Assembly: GCA_030730545.1 (NCBI GenBank)
Contig: JANQUX010000077.1
Coordinates: forward strand, 1 to 9,965
Source: Maribacter sp.
GTDB taxonomy: Bacteria > Bacteroidota > Bacteroidia > Flavobacteriales > Flavobacteriaceae
Direction of reading: 5' to 3'
DNA length: 9,965 nucleotides
The notes under the pieces are model-generated. The model had not been told where the DNA came from. It worked only from the letters and a program-made list of their open reading frames with translations, and made no database searches. Below are positions 1 to 8,201 of the stretch, in pieces (positions within the stretch are counted from its first letter, which is position 1; each line of letters starts with the position of its first letter). The position numbers and the translations under genes were made by a program.

Positions 1-116
1 AGTGACACTCATTCAATCAATCACCTTAATCATTTAAAAACGATTACAGTAAATACCACTTTATTAGATTTATTATTCCCAATTATCACCAAGACAATTT
101 ATAGTTTTAAATAGTC

Positions 117-365
117 TTACTTAATTAAAAGTTCTTTCTGATATCTATTACCGTTTATATCTAAAATGTTTACAATATAGAATCCTTCTGTAAAATCATA
201 CAAATCAATGATTATATTAACACTAGGTTGCAGACCATCTGGCAAAACTGTTCTGATCAATCTACCAGTAATATCATAAAATTGAATTTCCTTAATTTGA
301 ATTTCATCTTTATTATTTAATGTAACAATATCAAAACTTGGATTTGGATATAAATCAAATGATAT
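117..365 (-). other. T9SS type A C-terminal sorting domain
   Basis: Residues about 1738-1819 have the usual Bacteroidetes sorting-domain pattern: a FDLYPNPS opening, a central YDITGRLI strand, an EGFYIVNI strand and a basic end (KELLIK). Such domains direct export through the type IX secretion system and are cleaved off when the protein is released or attached to the cell surface. Together with the N-terminal signal peptide, it places the oxidase outside the outer membrane. Confidence 0.93.
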
Positions 366-3300
366 TGACTTTGTATTTATTAAAGTTTTTGAAGTTGCTG
401 AATTTATCTTTTCAAGCCTTAGGTTATCGTAATAGACCGTACCCGCATTCTGCGAGGCATAGTTCGTAAAAAGCCAAATATCGAGCGTGGTCAGGTTCGC
501 AGGTACCGTAAAGGTTCCGCTATAAGTGTTCCAACCGCTACCATAAGTATGGGACAACAGCGCACTGTTCGCTCGGTTGTCCTGGTTGATCTCTATTCTC
601 GGTACGCCCGTGCTCCCCTCTGCATCCAAAGAAATCGATAGCTCGTCGCCAGCATCTATACCAAGTCCGTTCAGGTCTAGCGATACTCGGTAACGTCCCC
701 AGGGCTGACCGTTGTCAATATTCGATATCTCAAGGGCACACTCCGATCCATTGGTAACCGTCGATGTGCCAACAACCGTATCGGAACCGCCCACTAGCGT
801 GCCGGAAGGCAAGGTGATTGCTGCAGAATCATTCGTCAATTGATCGGCACATACCAAAGGTACGTTGCCATCGATAGCCTCAATATCAAGGGTACTGACA
901 GACGAATTACCGTCATCGTCCGTTACCGTTAAAGTAACCGTATAGTTTCCTGCATTTATATAATCGTATTGTGGATCGGGCACAGCAGAAGTACCGCCGT
1001 CACCAAAATCCCAGGCATAGCTGATAATACCGACATCGTCGCTCGAACCGCTTCCCGTAAAATCGACGGACAAAGGTATAGTACCGATCAATGGAGTACC
1101 CGATGATAAGGATACCGGGGAACCTGTTATAGGTTCTACGGTTATAATTATCTCTTCCGTAGCCATTAGCCCATCATCGTCTGTTACTGTTAGCTCAGCA
1201 CTGAAAGTTCCCACAGATGTATAAATATGTGTTGGCTGTATGCCAGTGCCCGTGGTTCCGTCCCCAAAATCCCAACTATAGGAAACTATTCCCGTATCAT
1301 CGGTCGAGTCCCCACCATTGAAGTCGACGGTCAAGGGCAATGGCCCCGTAATGGAGGAAGCCATAGGTCGAGATATAGGTGCACTATTAGTAACTACATC
1401 CGATAGATTTATAATAGATAGGTTATCGTAATAGACCGTCCCGGGCGACTGCGAGGCATAGTTCGTAAACAGCCAGATATCGAGCGTGGTCAGGTTCGCA
1501 GGTACCGTAATGGTTCCGCTATAAGTGTTCCAACCGCTACCATAAGTATGGGACAACAGCGCACTGTTCGCTCGGTTGTCCTGGTTGATCTCTATTCTCG
1601 GTACGCCCGTGCTCCCCTCTGCATCCAAAGAAATCGATAGCTCGTCGCCAGCATCTATACCAAGTCCGTTCAGGTCTAGCGATACTCGGTAACGTCCCCA
1701 GGGCTGACCGTTGTCAATATTCGATATCTCAAGGGCACACTCCGATCCATTGGTAACCGTCGATGTGCCAACAACCGTATCGGAACCGCCCACTAGCGTG
1801 CCGGAAGGCAAGGTGATTGCTGCAGAATCATTCGTCAATTGATCGGCACATACCAAAGGTACGTTGCCATCGATAGCCTCAATATCAAGGGTACTGACAG
1901 ACGAATTACCGTCATCGTCCGTTACCGTTAAAGTAACCGTATAGTTTCCTGCATTTATATAATCGTATTGTGGATCGGGCACAGCAGAAGTACCGCCGTC
2001 ACCAAAATCCCAGGCATAGCTGATAATACCGACATCGTCGCTCGAACCGCTTCCCGTAAAATCGACGGACAAAGGTATAGTACCGATCAATGGAGTACCC
2101 GATGATAAGGATACCGGGGAACCTGTTATAGGTTCTACGGTTATAATTATCTCTTCCGTAGCCATTAGCCCATCATCGTCTGTTACTGTTAGCTCAGCAC
2201 TGAAAGTTCCCACAGATGTATAAATATGTGTTGGCTGTATGCCAGTGCCCGTGGTTCCGTCCCCAAAATCCCAACTATAGGAAACTATTCCCGTATCATC
2301 GGTCGAGTCCCCACCATTGAAGTCGACGGTCAAGGGCAATGGCCCCGTAATGGAGGAAGCCATAGGTCGAGATATAGGTGCACTATTAGTAACTACATCC
2401 GATAGATTTATAATAGATAGGTTATCGTAATAGACCGTCCCGGGCGACTGCGAGGCATAGTTCGTAAACAGCCAGATATCGAGCGTGGTCAGGTTCGCAG
2501 GTACCGTAATGGTTCCGCTATAAGTGTTCCAACCACTGCCGAAAGTATGGGACAAGAGAGCTGTATTTACTTTATTGTCCTGATTGATTTCTATTCTAGG
2601 CACCCCTGTACTGCCCTCCGCATCGATAGATACCGATAACTCATGACCCGCATTGATACCCAAAGTGTTAAGATTTAAAGATACTCTATATCCACTCCAA
2701 GGCTGACCATTATCGATGTTCGATATTTCCAAGGCACACTCCGATCCATTGGTAACCGTCGATGTCCCAACAACCATATCTGCCCCACCAACAATTGTAC
2801 CTAAGGGCAACGTGAGGAACGAAGCATCGTTTCTTAAATAATTTGAACATCCATCAGTTTCATCAACGATAATTACCTGAAGATCAAAAACTGCTGTACA
2901 ACCACTTGCAGTAGTCATTACAAACTGACCTTGATTTGAAATATCGACAAGACCATTGTTTCTTTTAGGATTACCCCCTGCATGAACGCCAGTATCGATT
3001 TTATAAACATAGTCGGTATTACCTCCTGAATTAAATGTAGGTCCATTTTCTTGTGGCGTGGTAATATAATATTGATTATCTGCAGTAATAGCCCTTATAT
3101 AAACATCGTTGCCCTCTTCAATAATTAATGATTTTTTTGTTTGCCAATTTCCATTAATTCCAATTTTATATTGAGTGGTGATTATCTCCGTGGCACATGT
3201 AACTACATTGGGGTTACCGGTATTAATACCTTGTTGGTAATATTCCCTTATCTCAGATTCACCAAGGACTTTATTAAAGACTTTAAGCTCATCTATTTTA

Positions 3301-5576
3301 CCGTTGATTTCATCTGTAATACCACTTCCATTGGCATAAGTTGGTAAGTTAGCAGCTGTTCTTTCATCAAAGAAACCAGAAGAAGTAAAATGACTTTGTA
3401 AACTGCCATCATCTTTGAATGGTATATTACCACTCAATTCTTTCCATGAAATTAATTTTCCATTGGCGTAAAGCTTTGCAGTAGTTCCATCATAGGTAGC
3501 CGCCATATGTACCCAAGTATCCATTGGGGTACGACCAGCATAAAGATCTACCGGACCATTATTAGTAACAAAAGCCCATTTGTACATCGTATTATGAAAA
3601 CCAAAAAAAAGCGTACTTACATAATCATGGCTAAAAATACCAACATTTGGTAATTTTCCGGTGATTGGTGATGAAGTACCTCCTGTTGAATTTCGATAGG
3701 CCCAAGCCATAACTGTAATTTGCTCATCTAATGTTTGTAAAGATGGAGAGCTTTGAATATCAAGGAGTGCATTGCTACTATGTTCAAAACCGTTAAATTC
3801 TATAGCGCCACCAATTATTCCCGAAGTCCAGTTATAATTGCTTCCACTTGTAATGCCATTTCCACTATCATCATGCTCAATAATTGCTGCATCATTATGG
3901 TACATACTACTATCCACAGCATTCCTGCCATAAGCGTCTTCAAATTTTATGTCTACAATTAAATTCTCATTAATGATTTGTAAAGGAAGCGCGGATCCTA
4001 TTTTAATAGTAGCTGCCTTACTAGGCACTCCATTAGTATCAATTCCAAATAACATATAGTAACCAGGTGGTAGTAAATTACGATTTGGTATATCAATATT
4101 GTAAGTACCGTTACCCGTAAAATTTACAGGTATTCTTCGTTGCTCATTGTTGGTACTATGTGTAGCCGCAGAAAAACGAATTAGACTAAATTCTATAATT
4201 CCTGAACTTGCATTAACTGTAATATTTGAATCATAAGCTGCAGTCTTTGGCGCATCTGAAATTATTGGTCTAGTTGCTAAATTACCAGAAGAATTAAATA
4301 AATATGGAGGACTGTAAACTTCAGCACTAAAGTGGTTATTACATCCATTCAATAGATTATCACAAAGTCCGCCACCACCTACGAAAACACGACCGTCAGT
4401 CATCAATATCGCAACACTATGATAAGTTCTTGCTTCTTGCATTTGCGCAACCGTTTCCCATGTTCCAGCTCCTCCATCAGAAGCAGGAGTATAAAGTTCT
4501 GCAATATGACGGGCTCCAGTGTCTGTAAAAACAGCTCCCCTATCTAGTCCGCCAGTAACTAACACCTGTCCATTGGGTAGTACAGTACTATTATGCATAG
4601 TTCTACTCTCTGATAAATAACCTGCATTAATAATCGTCGGGTTTTGCGGATAATCAACATTAATATCAATTACAAAAGCATTATTCTTAGCAGGCGTAGT
4701 ACTACTAAAACTTTCTCCGTAAGATGTAGCACCACCGACTTTTAATATTTTGCCGATATCGAACATCACTGTTGTACCTTTCATTGAATACGTGTCATCA
4801 GACCTAAATCCTGCCGATGTTATAGTACCCCCTGGCACATCTAAATCAATCCAATGCATTTCTTCACTTGGTCCTGCATGAAAGAGCTTTCCATTCGGGG
4901 CAGGCCATAACCAAACATGATTATCAACTCTATATAATGGATTTAACTGAGTTTCAAGATTAAGATCGTTTGCTGTATAAATGTTCTCACCAGTTATACC
5001 TGGTAGATTCACCCATCCAGATTCGGGTGACCATAATTCTGCCGCTTTACCACCATTGTTACCAGCACCACCACTCCAAGAACCACCAACAGTAAAAACC
5101 GAACCACTAGATAGCGTAACATTACCTTGATAACCTCTTGGTATGTTCATATCTGCTGCCCGAGTCCAAGTATTTGTTATTGGATCGTAAATACTTGTTC
5201 GTTCACTAGTTGTTCCACCAGCAGAAAGTATTCGACCATCTGCCAAGTTATTAATGCCTGGGCAAAACATATCGTGATCGGTATCTGTTAAGGTCATTCC
5301 TAAAGCAGAACCTAAACCGCCATTTGCAGATGGATCAAAAAGTTCTGTGTACGTATACCCATCCCCTATTTCCTTAAACGTATTTGGAAACTGAGACGAC
5401 CAAGTTAACAATCTACCATCAGGAAGGTTTGCAACGGCAACAGGTACAATATCAAATGGTATGGGTACACCCCATTCACCATCTTGATCTATAGTTTGTG
5501 AAAAAGAAATGGATGTTAAAAACAAGAAGAAAAAAGTAATCGAGAATAGCCCCCAATTCGAATAAATTTTATACAT
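117..5576 (-). CDS. Secreted galactose-oxidase-like copper radical oxidase with LamG, CBM-like and PKD modules and T9SS sorting domain
   Basis: This 1819-residue protein probably oxidises a primary alcohol, such as galactose C6-OH, to an aldehyde with release of H2O2, outside the cell. Residues 1-26 form a signal peptide. Residues about 28-528 match fungal galactose oxidase closely, with kelch-type blades followed by the C-terminal DUF1929-type domain. The cofactor set is complete: Cys105 (HDMFCPG) and Tyr149 (RGYQ) for the thioether, stacking Trp167 (GGSWSGG), and copper ligands Tyr385-His386 and His473 (ATHS). The Cys-Tyr spacing (44) and Tyr-Trp spacing (18) equal those of the fungal enzyme. 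Then follow a LamG-like domain (about 538-782), an Ig-like region (about 787-905), CBM-like domains (about 905-1060, 1242-1393, 1575-1724), PKD pairs (about 1066-1233 and 1399-1566), and a T9SS type A sorting domain (about 1738-1819). The start is chosen because it directly precedes the signal peptide. Domain calls are secure; the substrate is inferred. Confidence 0.93.
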   Translation of the reverse strand: MYKIYSNWGLFSITFFFLFLTSISFSQTIDQDGEWGVPIPFDIVPVAVANLPDGRLLTWSSQFPNTFKEIGDGYTYTELFDPSANGGLGSALGMTLTDTDHDMFCPGINNLADGRILSAGGTTSERTSIYDPITNTWTRAADMNIPRGYQGNVTLSSGSVFTVGGSWSGGAGNNGGKAAELWSPESGWVNLPGITGENIYTANDLNLETQLNPLYRVDNHVWLWPAPNGKLFHAGPSEEMHWIDLDVPGGTITSAGFRSDDTYSMKGTTVMFDIGKILKVGGATSYGESFSSTTPAKNNAFVIDINVDYPQNPTIINAGYLSESRTMHNSTVLPNGQVLVTGGLDRGAVFTDTGARHIAELYTPASDGGAGTWETVAQMQEARTYHSVAILMTDGRVFVGGGGLCDNLLNGCNNHFSAEVYSPPYLFNSSGNLATRPIISDAPKTAAYDSNITVNASSGIIEFSLIRFSAATHSTNNEQRRIPVNFTGNGTYNIDIPNRNLLPPGYYMLFGIDTNGVPSKAATIKIGSALPLQIINENLIVDIKFEDAYGRNAVDSSMYHNDAAIIEHDDSGNGITSGSNYNWTSGIIGGAIEFNGFEHSSNALLDIQSSPSLQTLDEQITVMAWAYRNSTGGTSSPITGKLPNVGIFSHDYVSTLFFGFHNTMYKWAFVTNNGPVDLYAGRTPMDTWVHMAATYDGTTAKLYANGKLISWKELSGNIPFKDDGSLQSHFTSSGFFDERTAANLPTYANGSGITDEINGKIDELKVFNKVLGESEIREYYQQGINTGNPNVVTCATEIITTQYKIGINGNWQTKKSLIIEEGNDVYIRAITADNQYYITTPQENGPTFNSGGNTDYVYKIDTGVHAGGNPKRNNGLVDISNQGQFVMTTASGCTAVFDLQVIIVDETDGCSNYLRNDASFLTLPLGTIVGGADMVVGTSTVTNGSECALEISNIDNGQPWSGYRVSLNLNTLGINAGHELSVSIDAEGSTGVPRIEINQDNKVNTALLSHTFGSGWNTYSGTITVPANLTTLDIWLFTNYASQSPGTVYYDNLSIINLSDVVTNSAPISRPMASSITGPLPLTVDFNGGDSTDDTGIVSYSWDFGDGTTGTGIQPTHIYTSVGTFSAELTVTDDDGLMATEEIIITVEPITGSPVSLSSGTPLIGTIPLSVDFTGSGSSDDVGIISYAWDFGDGGTSAVPDPQYDYINAGNYTVTLTVTDDDGNSSVSTLDIEAIDGNVPLVCADQLTNDSAAITLPSGTLVGGSDTVVGTSTVTNGSECALEISNIDNGQPWGRYRVSLDLNGLGIDAGDELSISLDAEGSTGVPRIEINQDNRANSALLSHTYGSGWNTYSGTITVPANLTTLDIWLFTNYASQSPGTVYYDNLSIINLSDVVTNSAPISRPMASSITGPLPLTVDFNGGDSTDDTGIVSYSWDFGDGTTGTGIQPTHIYTSVGTFSAELTVTDDDGLMATEEIIITVEPITGSPVSLSSGTPLIGTIPLSVDFTGSGSSDDVGIISYAWDFGDGGTSAVPDPQYDYINAGNYTVTLTVTDDDGNSSVSTLDIEAIDGNVPLVCADQLTNDSAAITLPSGTLVGGSDTVVGTSTVTNGSECALEISNIDNGQPWGRYRVSLDLNGLGIDAGDELSISLDAEGSTGVPRIEINQDNRANSALLSHTYGSGWNTYSGTFTVPANLTTLDIWLFTNYASQNAGTVYYDNLRLEKINSATSKTLINTKSISFDLYPNPSFDIVTLNNKDEIQIKEIQFYDITGRLIRTVLPDGLQPSVNIIIDLYDFTEGFYIVNILDINGNRYQKELLIK
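513..1511 (-). repeat. Tandem repeat unit 1 (999 bp, 333 codons), protein-distal copy
   Basis: This unit encodes most of the last CBM-like domain, the PKD pair before it, and the end of the middle CBM. Compared line by line, it is identical at every base to 1512-2510. Its left flank (421-512) is homologous to 1420-1511 but carries 9 substitutions that I can count, so exact identity begins at 513. The unit is a whole number of codons, so the reading frame is kept. GC is about 55% in sampled lines (601-720). Confidence 0.97.
1512..2534 (-). repeat. Tandem repeat unit 2 (999 bp) plus 24-bp overlap, protein-proximal copy
   Basis: This is identical to 513-1535 at an offset of 999 bp, with no mismatches in 1023 aligned bases. 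It encodes most of the middle CBM-like domain, the first PKD pair and the last part of the first CBM. Identity stops at 2535, where the first CBM becomes divergent and AT-richer. The absence of even synonymous changes means very recent duplication, ongoing homogenisation, or an assembly artefact. Confidence 0.97.
2535..2864 (-). repeat. Diverged third copy of the CBM-like part of the repeat
   Basis: These bases encode the first two-thirds of the first CBM-like domain (from about residue 905). The protein is very similar to the other two copies, sharing GTSTVTNGSECALEISNIDN and GSTGVPRIEINQDN, but the DNA has many synonymous and some replacement differences. GC is lower (about 37% in line 2641-2700). 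It appears to be an older paralogous module that did not take part in the recent duplication. Cys910 and Cys947 match the cysteine pair found in the other two CBM copies. Confidence 0.85.
3993..5495 (-). other. Galactose oxidase catalytic region (AA5-like) within the large secreted protein
   Basis: This stretch encodes residues about 28-528. Besides the copper and Tyr-Cys residues, some positions known to shape the galactose oxidase substrate pocket also align by eye. Arg216 in LYRVDNH corresponds to fungal Arg330, Phe67 to Phe194, Phe350 (RGAVF) to Phe464, and Tyr286 to Tyr405. The position of fungal Gln406 seems to be Gly287, so specificity may differ from that of the fungal enzyme. The conserved active site argues for a true oxidase rather than a non-catalytic kelch protein. 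The correspondence was made from memory of the fungal sequence, without an alignment program. Confidence 0.85.
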
Positions 5577-5803
5577 AATACACTTTTATAATCGGGGAAT
5601 TACAAAAGAAAGCATAGTATTTAACTAATGTTTTTTTTATTGTAAAATATCGATGAACTACAATTTTAAACGTCAAAACCAAAAAAACCTCGCAGTACAA
5701 TTGCGAGGTTTTAATATATTAAGGGTATTCATATTAAGTCAAGGGTTTTACCAAGGCAAATGAATTACAAATTTATCAATATTGATGAATTATGATTGAA
5801 AAA
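5577..5803. other. Intergenic region between the export operon and the oxidase gene
   Basis: This 227-bp AT-rich gap holds the terminator of the upstream operon (5681-5712) and a near-perfect AT-rich dyad (5770-5791). By position it should also hold the promoter of the oxidase gene, between about 5580 and 5680. I found no convincing match to the Bacteroidetes TTTG / TAnnTTTG promoter at normal spacing. No Shine-Dalgarno sequence precedes the oxidase ATG, which is usual for this phylum. Confidence 0.6.
5681..5712 (-). terminator. Rho-independent terminator of the polysaccharide export operon
   Basis: An 11-bp perfect stem (5684-5694 pairing with 5702-5712, core CCTCGCA/TGCGAGG) closes a 7-base loop. 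Read on the minus strand it is followed by a run of seven T (5687-5681), the arrangement of an intrinsic terminator. It lies about 90 bp past the kinase stop codon and before the oxidase start, so the oxidase is probably transcribed separately. In the plus direction the stem is followed by only four T, so minus-strand termination is favoured. Confidence 0.88.
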
Positions 5804-8182
5804 TTAAAACTTCCACCATTTTTTGACCGATTTACCATAGCCGTAGCCATATTTACCGCCATAACCTAAATTTGACTCTTTAACATCGTTAACCACAAAG
5901 GCTAAACCTTTTAATTTACCTTGATTCCAAAGATTTATAGGGTACTCCAAAACTTTGGTTTCAGTAACACCAGCTCTTGTAACGTATATAATATGATCCG
6001 CAAGCTCTGTAATCAACATAGTATCTGTGACTACCATAATTGGAGCAGTATCTACTATAACATAATCATATTTTTCAGATACTTCTAACAACAAAGTCTC
6101 CATTCGATCCCCCATCAATAACTCAGCAGGGTTTGGTGGTATTTTACCAGAGTAAATAACATCAAAAGTAGTAGAATGAACTAACATTGAATTAATAATA
6201 TCTTTTGACTCAATTTTAGGGTCATGAAGATATTCTGACAGACCTAAATCTACATTACCTCTCGAACGACCTCCTATTTTATCTATATCTTTTTGAGCGA
6301 AATAAGTATATAATTTAGGATTTCTAACATCACCACCAATTAATAAAACTTTCTTATTTGTATTGGCAAAAATCATAGATAAGTTAGAAGAAATAAATGT
6401 TTTACCTTCTCCTGGCACACTTGAGGTAACGAAAATTATATTGTTCTTTTTATCAGTTTTTGATTTGATTAAATAATCTAGATTCGTTCTCAATATTCTA
6501 AGCGACTCACCCAATACGGAACGATCATCAGTTTTAATCAACATCTCTTCATTTCTACCCATTTTAGGAAGTTCAGCCAAAATAGGCACCTCGCTGATTA
6601 ATTTTTCAAGACTAACTTTATTATGGATTTTATTATCCATAAGTTGATTAGTATAAATTACAGAGAATGGTAATAATAAACCTACTAATAAAAATGCTAA
6701 ATAAACTTTTGGTCTTTGAGGTGTAACAGGCGCATCACCAACTTGATAAGCACTATCAATAATTTTAGATTTTTGTGTGCTTGATGCAAATGTTATTTGC
6801 GACTCTTCTCTCTTTTGTAACAAATACAAATAAAGTGATTCCGTAGTTTGCTGTTGCCTAGTGATATCACGAAATTCTCGTTCATTCTTTGGAGCTGAAT
6901 AAATTTTAGAATTTATTCTAGACATTTGACTCGACAAATTATTCACCTGAAGACCTAAATTGCGCTCCATACCGTTTAAACTAGATTGCATACTCTGCTT
7001 TAGACCATCCAATTGTTGGTCTAAATTTACAATCATTGGGTTTTTTTCATCTGCACTCTTCAATAGCCTATTTCTTTCTAGAACCAACTCATTATATTTA
7101 GCAGTTGTATTTGCAATAGTAGCATCAGAAAGACCAACGTTGGAAGGTAGCACCTCATAACCGGTTTCAGAAGACACATAATCCCTCATGCCCGTGGCTA
7201 TATTTAATTGCAATTTTGCATTTTCTAATTCCTGCCTATTTGCGGCTCCAACATTCAAGGCTATATTAGCCTCACCTTGAATATCTGTAACACCTTTATC
7301 TGTTTTAAAATCTTGTGCAGTTTGGTCAACTGAAGTTAAATTTCCAGAAATCTCTTTAATTCTATCATTAATAAAAGTAGATGTTTTATCTGCAATCGCT
7401 TTTTTATCAATAATATCATTTGAGTTATAGGTGTATATCAAATTATTTAAAATATCTATTGCCTTTTCTTGATTTGCATCTTCTAGAGAAATATTTAAGA
7501 TATTAGAAAACTCCGTTGCCGGATTCATTACAATCTTTTCTTGATACCCTTCAGCAACCATAAACAATGGACTTACTGATACTTTAATTTGACTCCCTTT
7601 ATAGTTATTAAAGAATGGCAAATTAGGCGTAATTACAATATCACCTAGCTTAGTTGGTATATTCTTACCATACGAATAAATTTTAGATGGCGTATCTCTA
7701 TCCAAACTAAACCCAAATGTAGTTTCGTTAGATATTTCTATAAAAAACTCGAGTTTAGAATTGTTTACAATGGAGTCATTTGCTAAAAAGTTAACTTTAA
7801 ATGGCTTATTGGCATAAACTTCTGTATTCTTAACATTACCCAACTCAACCAAAACAATATTCAGGTCTAGATTATCAACAACCTCTACTAAATTTGAACG
7901 AGATCCTAAAATTTCTAGCTCATCTTCAACATTATTTTGACCTTTTCCTAAAAAATCTAAATCAGAAAACACCGATAATTCAGAAGATGACGATTTATCT
8001 TCTAAAATTTGAATTTTCGCTGCTGCTTTATACTTTGGGGTAGCATATCTTAAATATAATACACTGAGCATTAAAAAGAAAATAGCAGATAAAACAAACC
8101 ATTTCCAATGTTTAGAATATCCTTTAACTAATTCTGACAGATCAGAACTATCTCCTAGAGAAATTCTTTTATTTTTTTCCAT
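5804..8182 (-). CDS. Wzc-like polysaccharide co-polymerase and BY-type tyrosine autokinase
   Basis: This 792-residue inner-membrane protein probably controls chain length and export of a surface polysaccharide together with the Wza-like protein encoded just upstream. A Wzz-type N-terminus has a membrane segment at about 28-44. A long periplasmic part with predicted coiled-coil stretches (about 260-460) leads to a second membrane segment at about 493-512. The cytoplasmic kinase has the ExxRxxR oligomerisation motif (Glu559, Arg562, Arg565), Walker A (SVPGEGKT, 588-595), Walker A' (VLLIGGDVRNP, 612-622), Walker B (YVIVDTAP, 707-714) and a C-terminal tyrosine cluster (Tyr774, 778, 780, 782) for autophosphorylation. 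The first Asp usual in Walker A' is Gly616. Length and layout are typical of fused Wzc proteins. The gene follows wza by 19 bp; no phosphatase gene lies between them. Confidence 0.95.
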   Translation of the reverse strand: MEKNKRISLGDSSDLSELVKGYSKHWKWFVLSAIFFLMLSVLYLRYATPKYKAAAKIQILEDKSSSSELSVFSDLDFLGKGQNNVEDELEILGSRSNLVEVVDNLDLNIVLVELGNVKNTEVYANKPFKVNFLANDSIVNNSKLEFFIEISNETTFGFSLDRDTPSKIYSYGKNIPTKLGDIVITPNLPFFNNYKGSQIKVSVSPLFMVAEGYQEKIVMNPATEFSNILNISLEDANQEKAIDILNNLIYTYNSNDIIDKKAIADKTSTFINDRIKEISGNLTSVDQTAQDFKTDKGVTDIQGEANIALNVGAANRQELENAKLQLNIATGMRDYVSSETGYEVLPSNVGLSDATIANTTAKYNELVLERNRLLKSADEKNPMIVNLDQQLDGLKQSMQSSLNGMERNLGLQVNNLSSQMSRINSKIYSAPKNEREFRDITRQQQTTESLYLYLLQKREESQITFASSTQKSKIIDSAYQVGDAPVTPQRPKVYLAFLLVGLLLPFSVIYTNQLMDNKIHNKVSLEKLISEVPILAELPKMGRNEEMLIKTDDRSVLGESLRILRTNLDYLIKSKTDKKNNIIFVTSSVPGEGKTFISSNLSMIFANTNKKVLLIGGDVRNPKLYTYFAQKDIDKIGGRSRGNVDLGLSEYLHDPKIESKDIINSMLVHSTTFDVIYSGKIPPNPAELLMGDRMETLLLEVSEKYDYVIVDTAPIMVVTDTMLITELADHIIYVTRAGVTETKVLEYPINLWNQGKLKGLAFVVNDVKESNLGYGGKYGYGYGKSVKKWWKF

Positions 8183-8201
8183 AAAAATTTAATAGTAATT
8201 A

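Noticed and set aside
1..116. Terminator after the oxidase gene
   Set aside because: Only a short TAATC/GATTA hairpin with a large loop and no T-run is visible. The rest is AT-rich sequence with no clear signal or gene.
421..2864. CRISPR array or insertion sequence as an explanation of the repeats
   Set aside because: The repeats are about 1 kb, in-frame, and encode CBM/PKD domains. There are no short repeat-spacer units, transposase or terminal inverted repeats.
3141..3962. Small plus-strand open frames at 3141-3347 and 3753-3962
   Set aside because: They lie antisense inside the long, clearly coding oxidase gene, have no recognisable domain, and reflect the codon pattern of the opposite strand.
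5642..5677. Possible promoter of the oxidase gene (TTTG at 5677-5674 and TATTTTAC at 5649-5642, minus strand)
   Set aside because: The spacing of 24 bp is longer than the usual 19-21, the -7 element matches only in part, and the -33 element sits right at the terminator T-run. It is too weak to annotate.
6960..7160. Small plus-strand open frame inside the kinase gene
   Set aside because: It is antisense to the periplasmic part of a well-supported Wzc-like gene and has no independent support.
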